Positions 1 through 8,457 of a stretch of DNA of 64,000 nucleotides are shown in pieces. Every line of letters starts with the position of its first letter. Positions within the stretch are counted from its first letter, which is position 1. Source of the DNA: Lachnospira eligens (lineage in GTDB: Bacteria; Bacillota; Clostridia; Lachnospirales; Lachnospiraceae); NCBI RefSeq assembly GCF_009680455.1, contig NZ_WKRD01000011.1, positions 1 to 64,000 on the forward strand. Direction: 5' to 3'. A program made the translations under genes and the position numbers. The notes under the pieces are model-generated. The model was not told where the DNA came from. It did no database searches and saw only the letters and a list, made by a program, of their open reading frames with translations.

Positions 1-39
1 AATGGTAATATTATCATCAAACTTTTGGAAGAACTATAA

Positions 40-111
40 ATGTCCGAGGTGCCTTTGATTTCGACAAAAAAACAGGCCGAATTGTTACAAAGCTCGGACA
101 TTTCAAAAATT
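40..111. promoter_or_regulatory. Response-regulator box pair, degenerate copy
   Basis: ATGTCCGAGG at the left and TTGTTACAAAGCTCGGACAT at the right form the same inverted pair of TGTCCG/TGTTACA boxes found upstream of both halves of the permease locus (about 3539 and 6052) and of the response regulator (7935). The spacing and left half are more diverged here. It lies beyond the last gene of the operon, so it is either the promoter of a gene off the left edge or a relic of a further duplicated unit. Confidence 0.5.
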
Positions 112-126
112 TTTTGAGAAATGGCG

Positions 127-156
127 AAAAAAGCGGGGCAGCACACGCCGCCCCGC
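127..156 (-). terminator. Intrinsic terminator of the permease operon
   Basis: Read on the minus strand, GCGGGGC and GCCCCGC (with partly paired inner GGC/GCT) form a strong GC stem around a short loop, followed by six T residues at 132-127. It sits 14 bases past the stop codon of the FtsX permease gene. Confidence 0.85.
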
Positions 157-169
157 CGATCCCATACGG

Positions 170-2548
170 TTATTCCATCGTCCGCATTTGTTCAATCAGG
201 GATTGTTTTTTCTGTCTGCGGACTGTCCATACAGACAAAATCAGCTCCATTCCGAATAATACCAGAATGAACAGGCCCATTTCCAAAACCGGGAATTTGT
301 AAGGCACTACCTTTCCGGCAAAAATGGCAATGCTCATTTTTCTGCAAGCAAAGATGGAAGCCGGAAGCCCAACGATCAGCGTCGCCAATGTTGCAAAGAG
401 CGCATAGCACAGGCCCTCGCAGATGTTCATTTTACATAGCTGTTTTTGTGTTAGACCGATGGAACGCAAAACACTGTTTTCCTGCTTTCTGGACATCTGG
501 TTAGAGAGTGTCGTATTGATAAGATTGATAACACCAAAAAGGAATACCAGCCATGAAAGCACCTCCATACTCCCGAATGCCACCTGATCTTTCGACTTCA
601 TATATTCAATCCGTATATTTATTTCATCTAAAGCAAGGTTACTATGGCTGGCAACAATATTTTTTAAGCCAGCTTTTACGATTTCCGCTTTTTTCGGATC
701 GCTTGCAATACTCCACGAATAGTCAAATGAAGTAATTTCCGGGTGTAGTTCACAGAACAAATCCTGTGGTGCAAATGCAACAGCCCCATCAATAAGTAAT
801 TTACCATGCCCGGTATATGTGCCTGGGCCAAATAGCCCTGATATAGTAACAGGAACGGATGACTGCCCCTCTCCGAAAGATATTTCGACCGTTGAACCAA
901 CTCCCATATCTTCATAAGAATCTACAATCGAGCGTGAAATTACGATACTATGAGAATCTGTTGGCATCGTTCCCTCCGTCAATGCAGCCTCAACCTTAGC
1001 ATAATTCTGATCGGTCAGCATATCACAGTTTCCAGTGTTCTGATTGATGTCCCCCTTAAAAGTTGTATGAAGCGTTTGTCTGTTTGCAATTACATCTGTG
1101 ACACCATCAATAGATAAAATTTCCTGCTTTAATTCCTCGTTCAGTGGATTTCCTGCTGCCATAAGTTCTTCTTCTGGCACTTCTGATTGTAGATAAATTT
1201 TATAATCGCCATCTGGAAAATAAAGTCTTGCCCGTGCTTCCGGGGAGCGCGTTAATACAATGGAAGATACCACAAGTAGGATAATTCCGCCCAAACTCAA
1301 TGAGGCTACAATAGCAACGGTCTTTTTTCCGTCACGCTTAAAATTCGCAATTCCCATTGAAACAGGATTGAGCTTGATAGTCTTTTTCCGGCTGCGGATG
1401 TCCTTTTGCGCCGGGGTAAAACGGACGGCTTCAATGGGGGAAATCCCTGCCGCAATTTTCACCGGCTTACGGATGGAAACAGATACCATGATCCAACTGC
1501 TTATAAGCGTTAAAATAACCGTTGCCACATAGGAAACAGCGTTAAAACCCTTGGAAAACAGGAGGAAACCGCCGCATACGCCCAGCACTGTGCCAATCAG
1601 AATCCCGATACTGCCGAGTTTGCGTCCCTCGTTCTTTACAATCCGCTTGATTTGCTTTGGTGTCGCACCAATCGTCCGAAGCTGCCCGTAGCTCTTGATT
1701 TTGTCATTGATGGAAATACGGAAGATACTCTGGATCACAATATAGCCGCCGATCAGAACAATGGCAATCACGCTAGCCATCAGTGGTGCAAAATCAAAGG
1801 ATTTAGAGGCATAAGCAAAATACTTGTTGTTCATTTTGGGTATAGGAAGCTGATATTCCTCCGCAATCTCCCTACAATAAGAGGTCATCAGTTCTTCGTC
1901 CAACTGGTCGCTGTTTTTGAAATGGGCATAGGCACGATACCCAGCGGGGTTAAACCCATCCCATTCTTTCAAGGCAGCTTTGGAAAGAATGATAGCGCAG
2001 GTATTCGCTTCTTTTTCGTTTACGCTGTCCATAATGCCGGTAACAACATAATTACCATGAAAGCTCTCGGTGTCTAAGGTCACAGTGTCCCCAATTTTGG
2101 CATTGTTTCCATAGGTGGAAAGAAAGTATTCGCTTACGACAACTTCATTTGCTTTTTCAGGAACCCGGCCCTCTAACAACTCCATCTGCGCCTTGGTAAT
2201 CTCCATCATTTGCGCGTCGCAATACACATAGGACGCATGATAGCCTTGTTCTGAAAGTTCCTCACCCAGCATATAGTAGCCGCCTACGCGCTCAAACTCC
2301 GGCAGTCCTTTCAGGGTTTCAATGTCGTTTTCCTCTACGCCCATCCAGACCGCCTCATAAGTATCAACAACCTGATTGCGCTGCATTTGTGTCAGGGAAG
2401 TAGATACAATTCCCGTAAAGCAGATCAGAAACGCCGCCAGCGCAACAGCGATCACTACCATCAGATTCCGGCGCTTCTCGCTTTGCAAACTTTTCTTTGC
2501 CAGCTTCTTTGTAATGGCGCTGGTATCATTTTCAAAAGGCCATGTCAT
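170..2548 (-). CDS. FtsX-family ABC transporter permease (BceB/MacB-like)
   Basis: A 792-residue integral membrane permease for the ATPase encoded just upstream. One membrane segment lies near residues 30-52, then a roughly 200-residue extracytoplasmic region, FtsX-type segments near 255-355, another segment at 405-430 starting a second half, and three segments in the last 130 residues. That is the two-FtsX-domain plan of antimicrobial-peptide and macrolide exporters. The start MTWPFENDTSAI is nearly identical to that of the second permease at 6008, so the two are paralogues or share a recombined 5' end. Only 14 bases separate it from the ATPase gene, indicating one operon. Substrate is not readable from sequence; peptide-antibiotic sensing or resistance is inferred from the neighbouring two-component system. 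Confidence 0.88.
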   Translation of the reverse strand: MTWPFENDTSAITKKLAKKSLQSEKRRNLMVVIAVALAAFLICFTGIVSTSLTQMQRNQVVDTYEAVWMGVEENDIETLKGLPEFERVGGYYMLGEELSEQGYHASYVYCDAQMMEITKAQMELLEGRVPEKANEVVVSEYFLSTYGNNAKIGDTVTLDTESFHGNYVVTGIMDSVNEKEANTCAIILSKAALKEWDGFNPAGYRAYAHFKNSDQLDEELMTSYCREIAEEYQLPIPKMNNKYFAYASKSFDFAPLMASVIAIVLIGGYIVIQSIFRISINDKIKSYGQLRTIGATPKQIKRIVKNEGRKLGSIGILIGTVLGVCGGFLLFSKGFNAVSYVATVILTLISSWIMVSVSIRKPVKIAAGISPIEAVRFTPAQKDIRSRKKTIKLNPVSMGIANFKRDGKKTVAIVASLSLGGIILLVVSSIVLTRSPEARARLYFPDGDYKIYLQSEVPEEELMAAGNPLNEELKQEILSIDGVTDVIANRQTLHTTFKGDINQNTGNCDMLTDQNYAKVEAALTEGTMPTDSHSIVISRSIVDSYEDMGVGSTVEISFGEGQSSVPVTISGLFGPGTYTGHGKLLIDGAVAFAPQDLFCELHPEITSFDYSWSIASDPKKAEIVKAGLKNIVASHSNLALDEINIRIEYMKSKDQVAFGSMEVLSWLVFLFGVINLINTTLSNQMSRKQENSVLRSIGLTQKQLCKMNICEGLCYALFATLATLIVGLPASIFACRKMSIAIFAGKVVPYKFPVLEMGLFILVLFGMELILSVWTVRRQKKQSLIEQMRTME

Positions 2549-2562
2549 AGCCTGCCACCTCC

Positions 2563-3228
2563 TTATTCCACAATCTTGCCATCCTCAATGCGGACAATCC
2601 GATCTGCAAGACGGGCAATGTCGTTGTTGTGGGTAATCATCACGACAGTTTGCCGGAACTCCGCACTGGTGCGCTTGATAAGCCCCAGCACCTCGGCACT
2701 GGTCTTACTGTCAAGGTTGCCGGTCGGCTCGTCGGCCAGCACAATAGCCGGTTTGGTAATCAGGGCGCGGGCAATCGCCACACGCTGTTGCTGTCCGCCG
2801 GAAAGATTGTTCGGCATATTTTTCAGTTTATCTTCCAGCCCCAGCAGGTGAACGATCTCGTCCAAAAACTTCTGATCCACCGTGTCCCCGTCCAGCTCCA
2901 CCGGCAGGACAATGTTCTCATACACATTCAGGATGGGAACAAGGTTATAGTTCTGGAAGATAAAGCCGATGTTGCGGCGGCGGAAGATGGTGAGCTGTTC
3001 GTCATTCATTTTCGACAGCTCTTTGTCCCGGACAATCACATTGCCGGAAGTAGGGGTGTCCAGTCCGCCCATCATGTGAAGCAGGGTAGACTTGCCGCTG
3101 CCGGAGGTTCCCACAACGGCCACAAACTCGCCGTCATTTACGGAGAAGTTCACGCCGTCAAGGGCGCGGGTGATATTCGGCTCTGTGCCGTAATACTTTT
3201 TCAGGTCGATAGTCTGTAAAATGCTCAT
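2563..3228 (-). CDS. ABC transporter ATP-binding protein (LolD/BceA type)
   Basis: ATPase subunit energising the FtsX permeases. Walker A GTSGSGKST lies near residue 40, signature LSGGQQQRVAIARAL near 145, Walker B IVLADEPTGNLD near 165 and an H-loop ITHNND near 200. The length of 221 residues is normal for the LolD/MacB/BceA class. The reading frame is open to a TTG at 3237, but the ATG at 3226-3228 has AGGA nine bases upstream and gives the usual N-terminus MSILQTIDLKKYYG, so I chose it. The preceding small membrane gene overlaps the alternative TTG by a few bases, suggesting coupled translation. Confidence 0.92.
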   Translation of the reverse strand: MSILQTIDLKKYYGTEPNITRALDGVNFSVNDGEFVAVVGTSGSGKSTLLHMMGGLDTPTSGNVIVRDKELSKMNDEQLTIFRRRNIGFIFQNYNLVPILNVYENIVLPVELDGDTVDQKFLDEIVHLLGLEDKLKNMPNNLSGGQQQRVAIARALITKPAIVLADEPTGNLDSKTSAEVLGLIKRTSAEFRQTVVMITHNNDIARLADRIVRIEDGKIVE

Positions 3229-3233
3229 AAAAT

Positions 3234-3494
3234 TCAATCCTTTCTTTGTTTGTTGTAAATGCGGAACGCTGCTGCGCCGGTGGCCGCCAACTGTACCAGA
3301 ATCAGCACAGCAAACAGGCCGAAGCTCTCATAGTAGAACAGTTCATCCCAAAACAGGAGAACATCACAGAGAGCAGTCAAGGCAACCGTCCAGCGGATGT
3401 GCCGGGCCAGCCATTGCCGGAATACCAGCACAAGGGCAACGGGCTGGACGATCAGCAGCGCCAGATTCAAAATCAAGGTCGGGGTCAGTTCCAT
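3234..3494 (-). CDS. Small membrane protein of the ABC operon
   Basis: An 86-residue hydrophobic protein with about three predicted membrane segments (roughly residues 5-25, 33-50 and 55-78) and a basic C-terminus ending NKQRKD. It is first in the operon, with GAGGAGGC just before its ATG, and its TGA touches the start region of the ATPase gene. Family not recognised. Its position suggests an accessory or sensor subunit of the ABC exporter, but that is inference. Confidence 0.65.
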   Translation of the reverse strand: MELTPTLILNLALLIVQPVALVLVFRQWLARHIRWTVALTALCDVLLFWDELFYYESFGLFAVLILVQLAATGAAAFRIYNKQRKD

Positions 3495-3517
3495 TGCGTC
3501 GCCTCCTCACTTTTGTT

Positions 3518-3620
3518 GATAAGGTCATTGTAAAACCCAAATGTCCGCGAAATGTTACAGCGGCCAAAAAATTTCATTGAAAATCGGGGTGAAATGTTAC
3601 AACACTCGGACATTTCAAAA
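3518..3620. repeat. About 103-bp direct repeat, copy 1, with promoter and operator boxes
   Basis: From TGATAAGG to the closing CTCGGACATTTCAAA this segment is almost identical to 6029-6131, with only a few substitutions. It contains ATGTCCGCGAAATGTTACAG at 3540-3559 and the inverse TGTTACAACACTCGGACAT at 3595-3613. On the minus strand a TACAAT -10 follows the box GCGGACAT by about ten bases, the same layout as before the other permease and the response regulator. It is therefore a likely response-regulator-activated promoter for the small-protein/ATPase/permease operon. Confidence 0.8.
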
Positions 3621-6008
3621 TCAGTCTGCCATTTTGATCCGTTCCACCAACGAATTTCTGCATTGAATTTTTAGACAGATAGCAGAAATTATAATAGGTG
3701 TTATTATTAAGCAGACACCGTAAATCAGTAATGGAATAAAAGGAAAAGCATATTGAAAATAAGTTAATCCATTCGCAGACAATATCCGTACTAACAAATA
3801 CCCTATCAAGGTTCCTACCACAACCGTAATAATCAAGCATGGAATAATCAGTAAGACACTTTCATGCAGCAGCATTTTCTTTAGCTGCTTTTTTGTCATA
3901 CCGATAGATTCCAATATTCCAAATTCTTTTCTCCTTGTACTGATACGACTAATCAAGGTGTTTGTCAGATTAAAAATGCTAAACATAATGACAAAGGCAG
4001 ATACTCCATAAACTTGTACGCTGGTATTATGAATCGTATTTGCCGAAGATGCTTTTACCTCTTGTAAGGTTTCCATTACCAAATCAGGGTGTCGGGACAG
4101 TATATTATTTAATTTGCTTTCTACTGATTTACCCACTTTTTCATATTCAGGTACGGACAAAGTTAAGGAAGCTGTTAAATCCATATCGCCCCACAACTTT
4201 TCTATGGTTTCTTTGGGGAGATAAAAGCCCTCATTCATACTTTTTTCGGAAGTACCGGCAATCAAAATATCTATGCTGTGTTCAGCCCCATCAAACCATC
4301 GTAATGTCACTTTTTCTCCTATTGACGGGCAAGCATGATAGACTTCTTTCTGTACACTTGTTCCTAATATAACCATAGCGTCTTGTTTCACCAATGTTTC
4401 GTATGTCCAATCAACAGGAAGCGTTTTCAAAATTTCTTCCTGATTATCAGGCGTAATCGGAATAATGGGAATTTCTAATTGTTCATTGTGATACTCAATA
4501 ATGGCTGCGGTTCTCTCCGTAGCATAAATCTCTTTAACTTCCGGGATTTGTTGCAATTCTTCCATGAGTTCCTGTGAAAAAGGCGTATCAACTTGATACT
4601 CCGAAATACCATACGGTTTCGGATTGACTAATGTATTGTGGTTAATCGTAATATAATATTCTCCATCTTCCAAATTCCCCATTCTTGCAAAGGAATCTGG
4701 ATTCCATGATGATATAAAAGTGGCTCCAACCATAAATAAAATCCCGCCGATTGCAAGCGAGGCAATCGTCAGATTGTGTTTTTTTCGATTCTGCTTTTCG
4801 CTCAATACGGCTAAAGAATACGGTGAGAGACGAATATGATTTTTCCTGTTCCGCACTCTACTTTCTTTTAGTTCTGGATTGTTTCCAACATATTTTGTTG
4901 CTTCAATAGGGGAAATATTTGAAGCTATTTGTGCGGGCTTGTATACGGAAATTTGTACGATGATAATGCCTAATATTATTGCGAAAATACTTGTGGCTAT
5001 GGCATTGATAATCGTTATTCCATTCGGCTCTAACAAATATGCAAATATGATACCTACTGTAATACCGGCAGGTATTCCGAACAGGCAGAAACGATACCCC
5101 TCTTTACGAATCATCCGCTTAATTTGTTTTTCTGTCATGCCAATAGTTTTGAGCTGTCCAATCTGCGACACTTGATTTGATACCGAAAGGTAGAACACAC
5201 TGTATATGACAATTCCGCTTGAAAATGCAATAAAAAGAGTAGCTAAAAGAACACCTCCCATTCCTGATCCACTGATAAGTGAGGAACAGAATTTGCTATT
5301 AAAATAAAGCTGGTTCCTGCTTATGTCTTGGGATAAAGCCAGACGATATACTGTATTCTCAAAATCAATAAGTCCCATTTCCGTGGCACCATTTACACGA
5401 ATCAAGGCACTATATGGAATATCAGATAATAACACACCCTGTTCTGCATACGCTGGGGAGACATAAAAGTAAAATGTTCCTGTTTCCACATTATCAGTAA
5501 AACCAGTAATGATGAAATCCTCTGTTTTACTCCCTGCCGTTGGTAAAGTGATGGTATCTCCTATATTTAGCTGATACCCCAGTTCTAATTGCACATTTTT
5601 ATCAATTACAATTTCATTGTACTGTTCTGGACAGGTTCCACTGACTAATTCATAGGATTTTATAATTCCAAAACCAGTCGGCATATAAACCGCTTCAAAT
5701 TTGATCCCATCCATCAGAAAACTATCACTATGCTTATAGGGTACAATATCTTCAAGATCAGGTTCTTTTTTCAGAACTTCTATCTGTTCTGCTGTAAGCC
5801 CCCCGATGGTAGCTTGCTGCATTTGATTCAAAATCTTTTGTTCACTAATTTTGCTGCCTTGTTGGAATAAGGAGATTCCCACAATCAAACTAATTGCCAG
5901 CGCAATGGTCAAAACATTAAAAAAGCAAAAAATACGATTTGAAGATACATTGCGTTTTGCTAATTTCTTTACAATGGCGCTGGTATCGTTCTCAAAAGGC
6001 CATGTCAT
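3621..6008 (-). CDS. Second FtsX-family ABC permease
   Basis: A 795-residue permease with the same plan as the first: a TM near 33-53, a large extracytoplasmic part, FtsX segments near 250-380, a second half starting near 430, and three C-terminal segments. The frame is open to 6125, but the ATG at 6006-6008 has GGAGGTG upstream and starts MTWPFENDTSAI, matching its paralogue; the extra upstream residues are translated operator repeat. It has no ATPase gene of its own, so it probably shares the one at 2563-3228 or is an alternative permease. Its base composition looks clearly more A+T-rich than the flanking ATPase and kinase genes, suggesting a separate origin. Confidence 0.85.
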   Translation of the reverse strand: MTWPFENDTSAIVKKLAKRNVSSNRIFCFFNVLTIALAISLIVGISLFQQGSKISEQKILNQMQQATIGGLTAEQIEVLKKEPDLEDIVPYKHSDSFLMDGIKFEAVYMPTGFGIIKSYELVSGTCPEQYNEIVIDKNVQLELGYQLNIGDTITLPTAGSKTEDFIITGFTDNVETGTFYFYVSPAYAEQGVLLSDIPYSALIRVNGATEMGLIDFENTVYRLALSQDISRNQLYFNSKFCSSLISGSGMGGVLLATLFIAFSSGIVIYSVFYLSVSNQVSQIGQLKTIGMTEKQIKRMIRKEGYRFCLFGIPAGITVGIIFAYLLEPNGITIINAIATSIFAIILGIIIVQISVYKPAQIASNISPIEATKYVGNNPELKESRVRNRKNHIRLSPYSLAVLSEKQNRKKHNLTIASLAIGGILFMVGATFISSWNPDSFARMGNLEDGEYYITINHNTLVNPKPYGISEYQVDTPFSQELMEELQQIPEVKEIYATERTAAIIEYHNEQLEIPIIPITPDNQEEILKTLPVDWTYETLVKQDAMVILGTSVQKEVYHACPSIGEKVTLRWFDGAEHSIDILIAGTSEKSMNEGFYLPKETIEKLWGDMDLTASLTLSVPEYEKVGKSVESKLNNILSRHPDLVMETLQEVKASSANTIHNTSVQVYGVSAFVIMFSIFNLTNTLISRISTRRKEFGILESIGMTKKQLKKMLLHESVLLIIPCLIITVVVGTLIGYLLVRILSANGLTYFQYAFPFIPLLIYGVCLIITPIIISAICLKIQCRNSLVERIKMAD

Positions 6009-6028
6009 AGTTGTATCACCTCCATATT

Positions 6029-6131
6029 TGATAAGGGTATTGTAAACCCCAAATGTCCGCGAAATGTTACAGCGGCCAAAAAATTTCATTGAAAATCGGG
6101 GTGAAATGTTACAACGCTCGGACATTTCAAA
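6029..6131. repeat. About 103-bp direct repeat, copy 2, with promoter and operator boxes
   Basis: Near-perfect copy of 3518-3620. Boxes ATGTCCGCGAAATGTTACAG (6053-6072) and TGTTACAACGCTCGGACAT (6107-6125) face each other. On the minus strand a TACAAT element follows the inner box and leads into the ribosome binding site of the second permease gene. Confidence 0.8.
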
Positions 6132-6170
6132 AAAATTTACGGCGGGCAGCCGGAAATGGCCGTCCGCCGC
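6130..6170 (-). terminator. Terminator after the histidine kinase
   Basis: On the minus strand CGGCGGACGGCC and CCGGCTGCCCGCCG pair imperfectly around ATTT and are followed by a T-rich stretch. It lies directly after the kinase stop codon and separates the regulator pair from the permease transcript. Confidence 0.7.
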
Positions 6171-6173
6171 GTT

Positions 6174-7205
6174 CTATTTTGTAGGCAGCATAATGGAAAA
6201 TTCCGAACCCTTGCCCGGCTCCGAAACCACTTTGATATAGCCGCCCTGCCGCGTTACGATCTCGCGGGCCAGATACAGGCCAATGCCAACGCCCTGCTGT
6301 TCGTGTACTTCTTCCTCACGATAAAAGCGCCGGAAGATAGCGGCCTGATTGCTTTCGGAAATGCCCTTGCCGGTGTCGGTTACTTTAATCTCCACATACA
6401 TTTCCCATAGCACCACCGACACAGCGATTTTTCCGCCCGCCGGGGTGTATTTCACCGCATTGTCCAGCAGGTTAAAGAGGGCTTCGGATGTCCACTTGCT
6501 GTCATGGGAAACGGTCAAATCCTCCGGGCAGTCCACGGACACAGCGATTTCCTTTTTCTCCGCTGCATACACGATCCCACTCATGGCCTGCGCCACAGTA
6601 TCAAAGAGGCGGCCCGGTTTCTTATCCAACTGGATCACGCCTGTTTCCAGACGGGAGGTTTTCACAAGGGCCTGAAAGAGAAAGTCCAGCTTATCCGTCT
6701 GGCTGCGGATTCCCCGGATAAAGTCGGTGCGCTCTGCCTCGGCCATAGGCTTTTCCAGCAGGGTGTCCGTCGCCATTTTCAGATTGCTTACCGGCGTTTT
6801 CACCTGATGGGAAATATCCGATACAAGGGTCTGTAACTCCTGCCGTTCCTCGTCCACCCGGCGGCGGTTCTCCTGCATGATCTGGTAGAGCCTTGCCAGA
6901 CGGTGCCCAATTCTGGCAAGCTGGGTTTCGCTGTCCTCTGGGCGCTGGGGCGCTTCATTCCCGGCGATCATGTGGTCTAAGGTCTGGCACAGGTCAGCGG
7001 TAAACTGCGACAGCCGCTTTCCAAACGCCTGCGTCAGTACGAAAATCCCCACAAGGGCACACAGCAGCAGCGCCCCGCCTGTCAGCAGCACCGCCGTCTG
7101 TTTTGTCACAAAAAACAGGACTATGGTGATCCCGGACATGGAGAGGACAAGCCCTATTGCCACCCGGCCAAACAGCCGCTTTACCGAGAGGTTTTGAACC
7201 TTCAT
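6174..7205 (-). CDS. Sensor histidine kinase (intramembrane-sensing type)
   Basis: A 343-residue kinase. Two adjacent membrane segments (about 12-33 and 38-58) have almost no extracellular loop, the layout of kinases that sense through a partner ABC transporter. The H-box SDISHQVKTPVSNLK near residue 130 carries the phospho-accepting His. The N box (LLDNAVKYTP), G1 (DTGKGIS) and G2 (GVGIGLYLA) boxes follow. The start MKVQNL at 7205 is chosen because it overlaps the regulator stop as ATGA; the longer open frame upstream is the regulator gene read out of frame. It presumably phosphorylates the response regulator next door and reports on the permeases at 170-6008. Confidence 0.93.
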   Translation of the reverse strand: MKVQNLSVKRLFGRVAIGLVLSMSGITIVLFFVTKQTAVLLTGGALLLCALVGIFVLTQAFGKRLSQFTADLCQTLDHMIAGNEAPQRPEDSETQLARIGHRLARLYQIMQENRRRVDEERQELQTLVSDISHQVKTPVSNLKMATDTLLEKPMAEAERTDFIRGIRSQTDKLDFLFQALVKTSRLETGVIQLDKKPGRLFDTVAQAMSGIVYAAEKKEIAVSVDCPEDLTVSHDSKWTSEALFNLLDNAVKYTPAGGKIAVSVVLWEMYVEIKVTDTGKGISESNQAAIFRRFYREEEVHEQQGVGIGLYLAREIVTRQGGYIKVVSEPGKGSEFSIMLPTK

Positions 7206-7894
7206 TTTGCCTCGCCTCCCGTCCATTGATAGCCCATGCCGTAAACAGTCTTGATGTAGGGTGCGCCGCCGTCGGATTCGATCTTGCTGCGAATCCGGCT
7301 GATGGAGGTTGTCAGGGTGTGTTCGTCTACAAACCTCTCGTCTATATCCCACAGCTTTTCCAAAAGCTGCCCACGGGTCAGCACTTGCCGGGGATTTTTA
7401 CGAAACAGGTTCAGCATTTTGTACTCCATCGGGGATAGGGTCAGGGGCTTGCCGTTTAGGGAAGCCGTCTGCTCCGAGAAGTCCAGAAACAGCCGTCCGT
7501 CATCGTAAATGTCCTTAGCCGGTTTGTGGTGTTCCAGCATGGCGAACATGGCTTTGATCTTCCGCTGCAAGGCCCCGATTACAAAGGGCTTTGTGATGTA
7601 GTCCACCGCGCCCACCTCATAGCCCCGTATCTGGTCGCTCTCCTGATCGTTGGCGGTCAGGAATATTACGATGGTGTCCGGGTGCTGGGGCTTTATCAGC
7701 TTGCACAGTTCAAAACCGTTCCCGTCCGGCAGGTTGATGTCCAGCAGCACTAAATCAAATTCCCGCTGGCGGATGGCTTCGGCTGCGGTTCTGGCATTTA
7801 GGGCAGAAGTCACGCCGTAGCCGTCTGCGGTCAGGTTATAGTCTAACATCTTATTCAAAAAACTGTCGTCCTCGACAATTAAAATCTGCTCCAT
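7202..7894 (-). CDS. OmpR/PhoB-family response regulator
   Basis: A 230-residue DNA-binding regulator. The receiver domain occupies residues 1-115, with the acidic pair in IVEDD, phospho-Asp in LVLLDINLPDGNGF and the conserved Lys in YITKPF. A winged-helix output domain covers about 130-228 (LSPMEYKMLNLF, TSISRIRSKIE, TVYGMGYQW). The start MEQILIVEDD at 7894 has GGAAG upstream; residues before it in the open frame are not family-like. It overlaps the kinase gene by four bases. The TGTCCGAGAATTGTTACA box 40 bases upstream, also found before both permease transcripts, suggests autoregulation. Confidence 0.94.
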   Translation of the reverse strand: MEQILIVEDDSFLNKMLDYNLTADGYGVTSALNARTAAEAIRQREFDLVLLDINLPDGNGFELCKLIKPQHPDTIVIFLTANDQESDQIRGYEVGAVDYITKPFVIGALQRKIKAMFAMLEHHKPAKDIYDDGRLFLDFSEQTASLNGKPLTLSPMEYKMLNLFRKNPRQVLTRGQLLEKLWDIDERFVDEHTLTTSISRIRSKIESDGGAPYIKTVYGMGYQWTGGEAK

Positions 7895-7934
7895 ATTCTC
7901 ACTTCCTTTGCTTTTTGCAGATAGTATAACAGGC

Positions 7935-7956
7935 AAATGTCCGAGAATTGTTACAA
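7935..7956 (-). promoter_or_regulatory. Operator box and promoter of the regulator-kinase operon
   Basis: TGTCCGAGAATTGTTACA on the plus strand. On the minus strand the box ends CGGACATTTG and is followed by a TATACT -10 about ten bases later, the same spacing as in the two permease promoters. The box takes the place of a -35, as expected for an activated promoter. Confidence 0.65.
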
Positions 7957-8014
7957 GGACAAATATATTTATCATTTTACAGCTTTTTTATGTGTACTGC
8001 AATTTTATAAAAGA

Positions 8015-8046
8015 AAGGACAGCAGTATCATCAAATTGCTGTCCTT
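8015..8046 (-). terminator. Intrinsic terminator after an XRE remnant
   Basis: AAGGACAGCA and TGCTGTCCTT form a perfect 10-bp stem with a 12-base loop. On the minus strand it is followed by TTTCTTTTAT. Confidence 0.7.
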
Positions 8047-8105
8047 GCGGTTTATTATAGCTGGTAGTGTATAAGCGTGGGTTCATCATATTTGGTGTGG
8101 TATCT

Positions 8106-8231
8106 TTAACTATGGGAAACTCCACGCTCCCATTTGGCATACGCCTGCCTCGATATTCCAATAACCTCTGCGATATCCTCCTGTGTCTTACCTGCAATCG
8201 ACCTCAGCATTATAAGATTTTCCTGTAGCAT
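8106..8231 (-). pseudogene. Truncated XRE-family helix-turn-helix regulator
   Basis: The 41 codons from MLQENLIMLRS to KWERGVSHS encode the first helices and the recognition helix of an XRE/Cro-type HTH (TQEDIAEVIGISRQAYAKWERG) and then stop; intact family members run at least 20 residues further. AAAGGA precedes the ATG. In a second minus-strand frame the text continues as VEFPIVKD, so a frameshift near 8115 may have broken a longer gene. A terminator hairpin follows at 8046-8015. Confidence 0.6.
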
Positions 8232-8457
8232 AATGTCAGTCCTTTCTGTTGTTATGTATGTATTATAGCCCATGTAAAATGTGGATTCCACCAATTGTAG
8301 TTGTCAGAAAAGTGGGAATTGTGGTGGAATTGGTTGCGTGGAGGGGATTGCATTTATCAATCATATTGATCCTGTCAAAAGCGCATAATTTAAAGCCACT
8401 ATTTTGTTTAATAACATATCCTATCTTCAAGAAAATCAAACATATAATTGTATCGTA

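Noticed and set aside
6009..6125. N-terminal extension of the second permease from 6125
   Set aside because: The extra 39 codons are translated operator repeat; the GGAGGTG-supported ATG at 6008 matches the paralogue.
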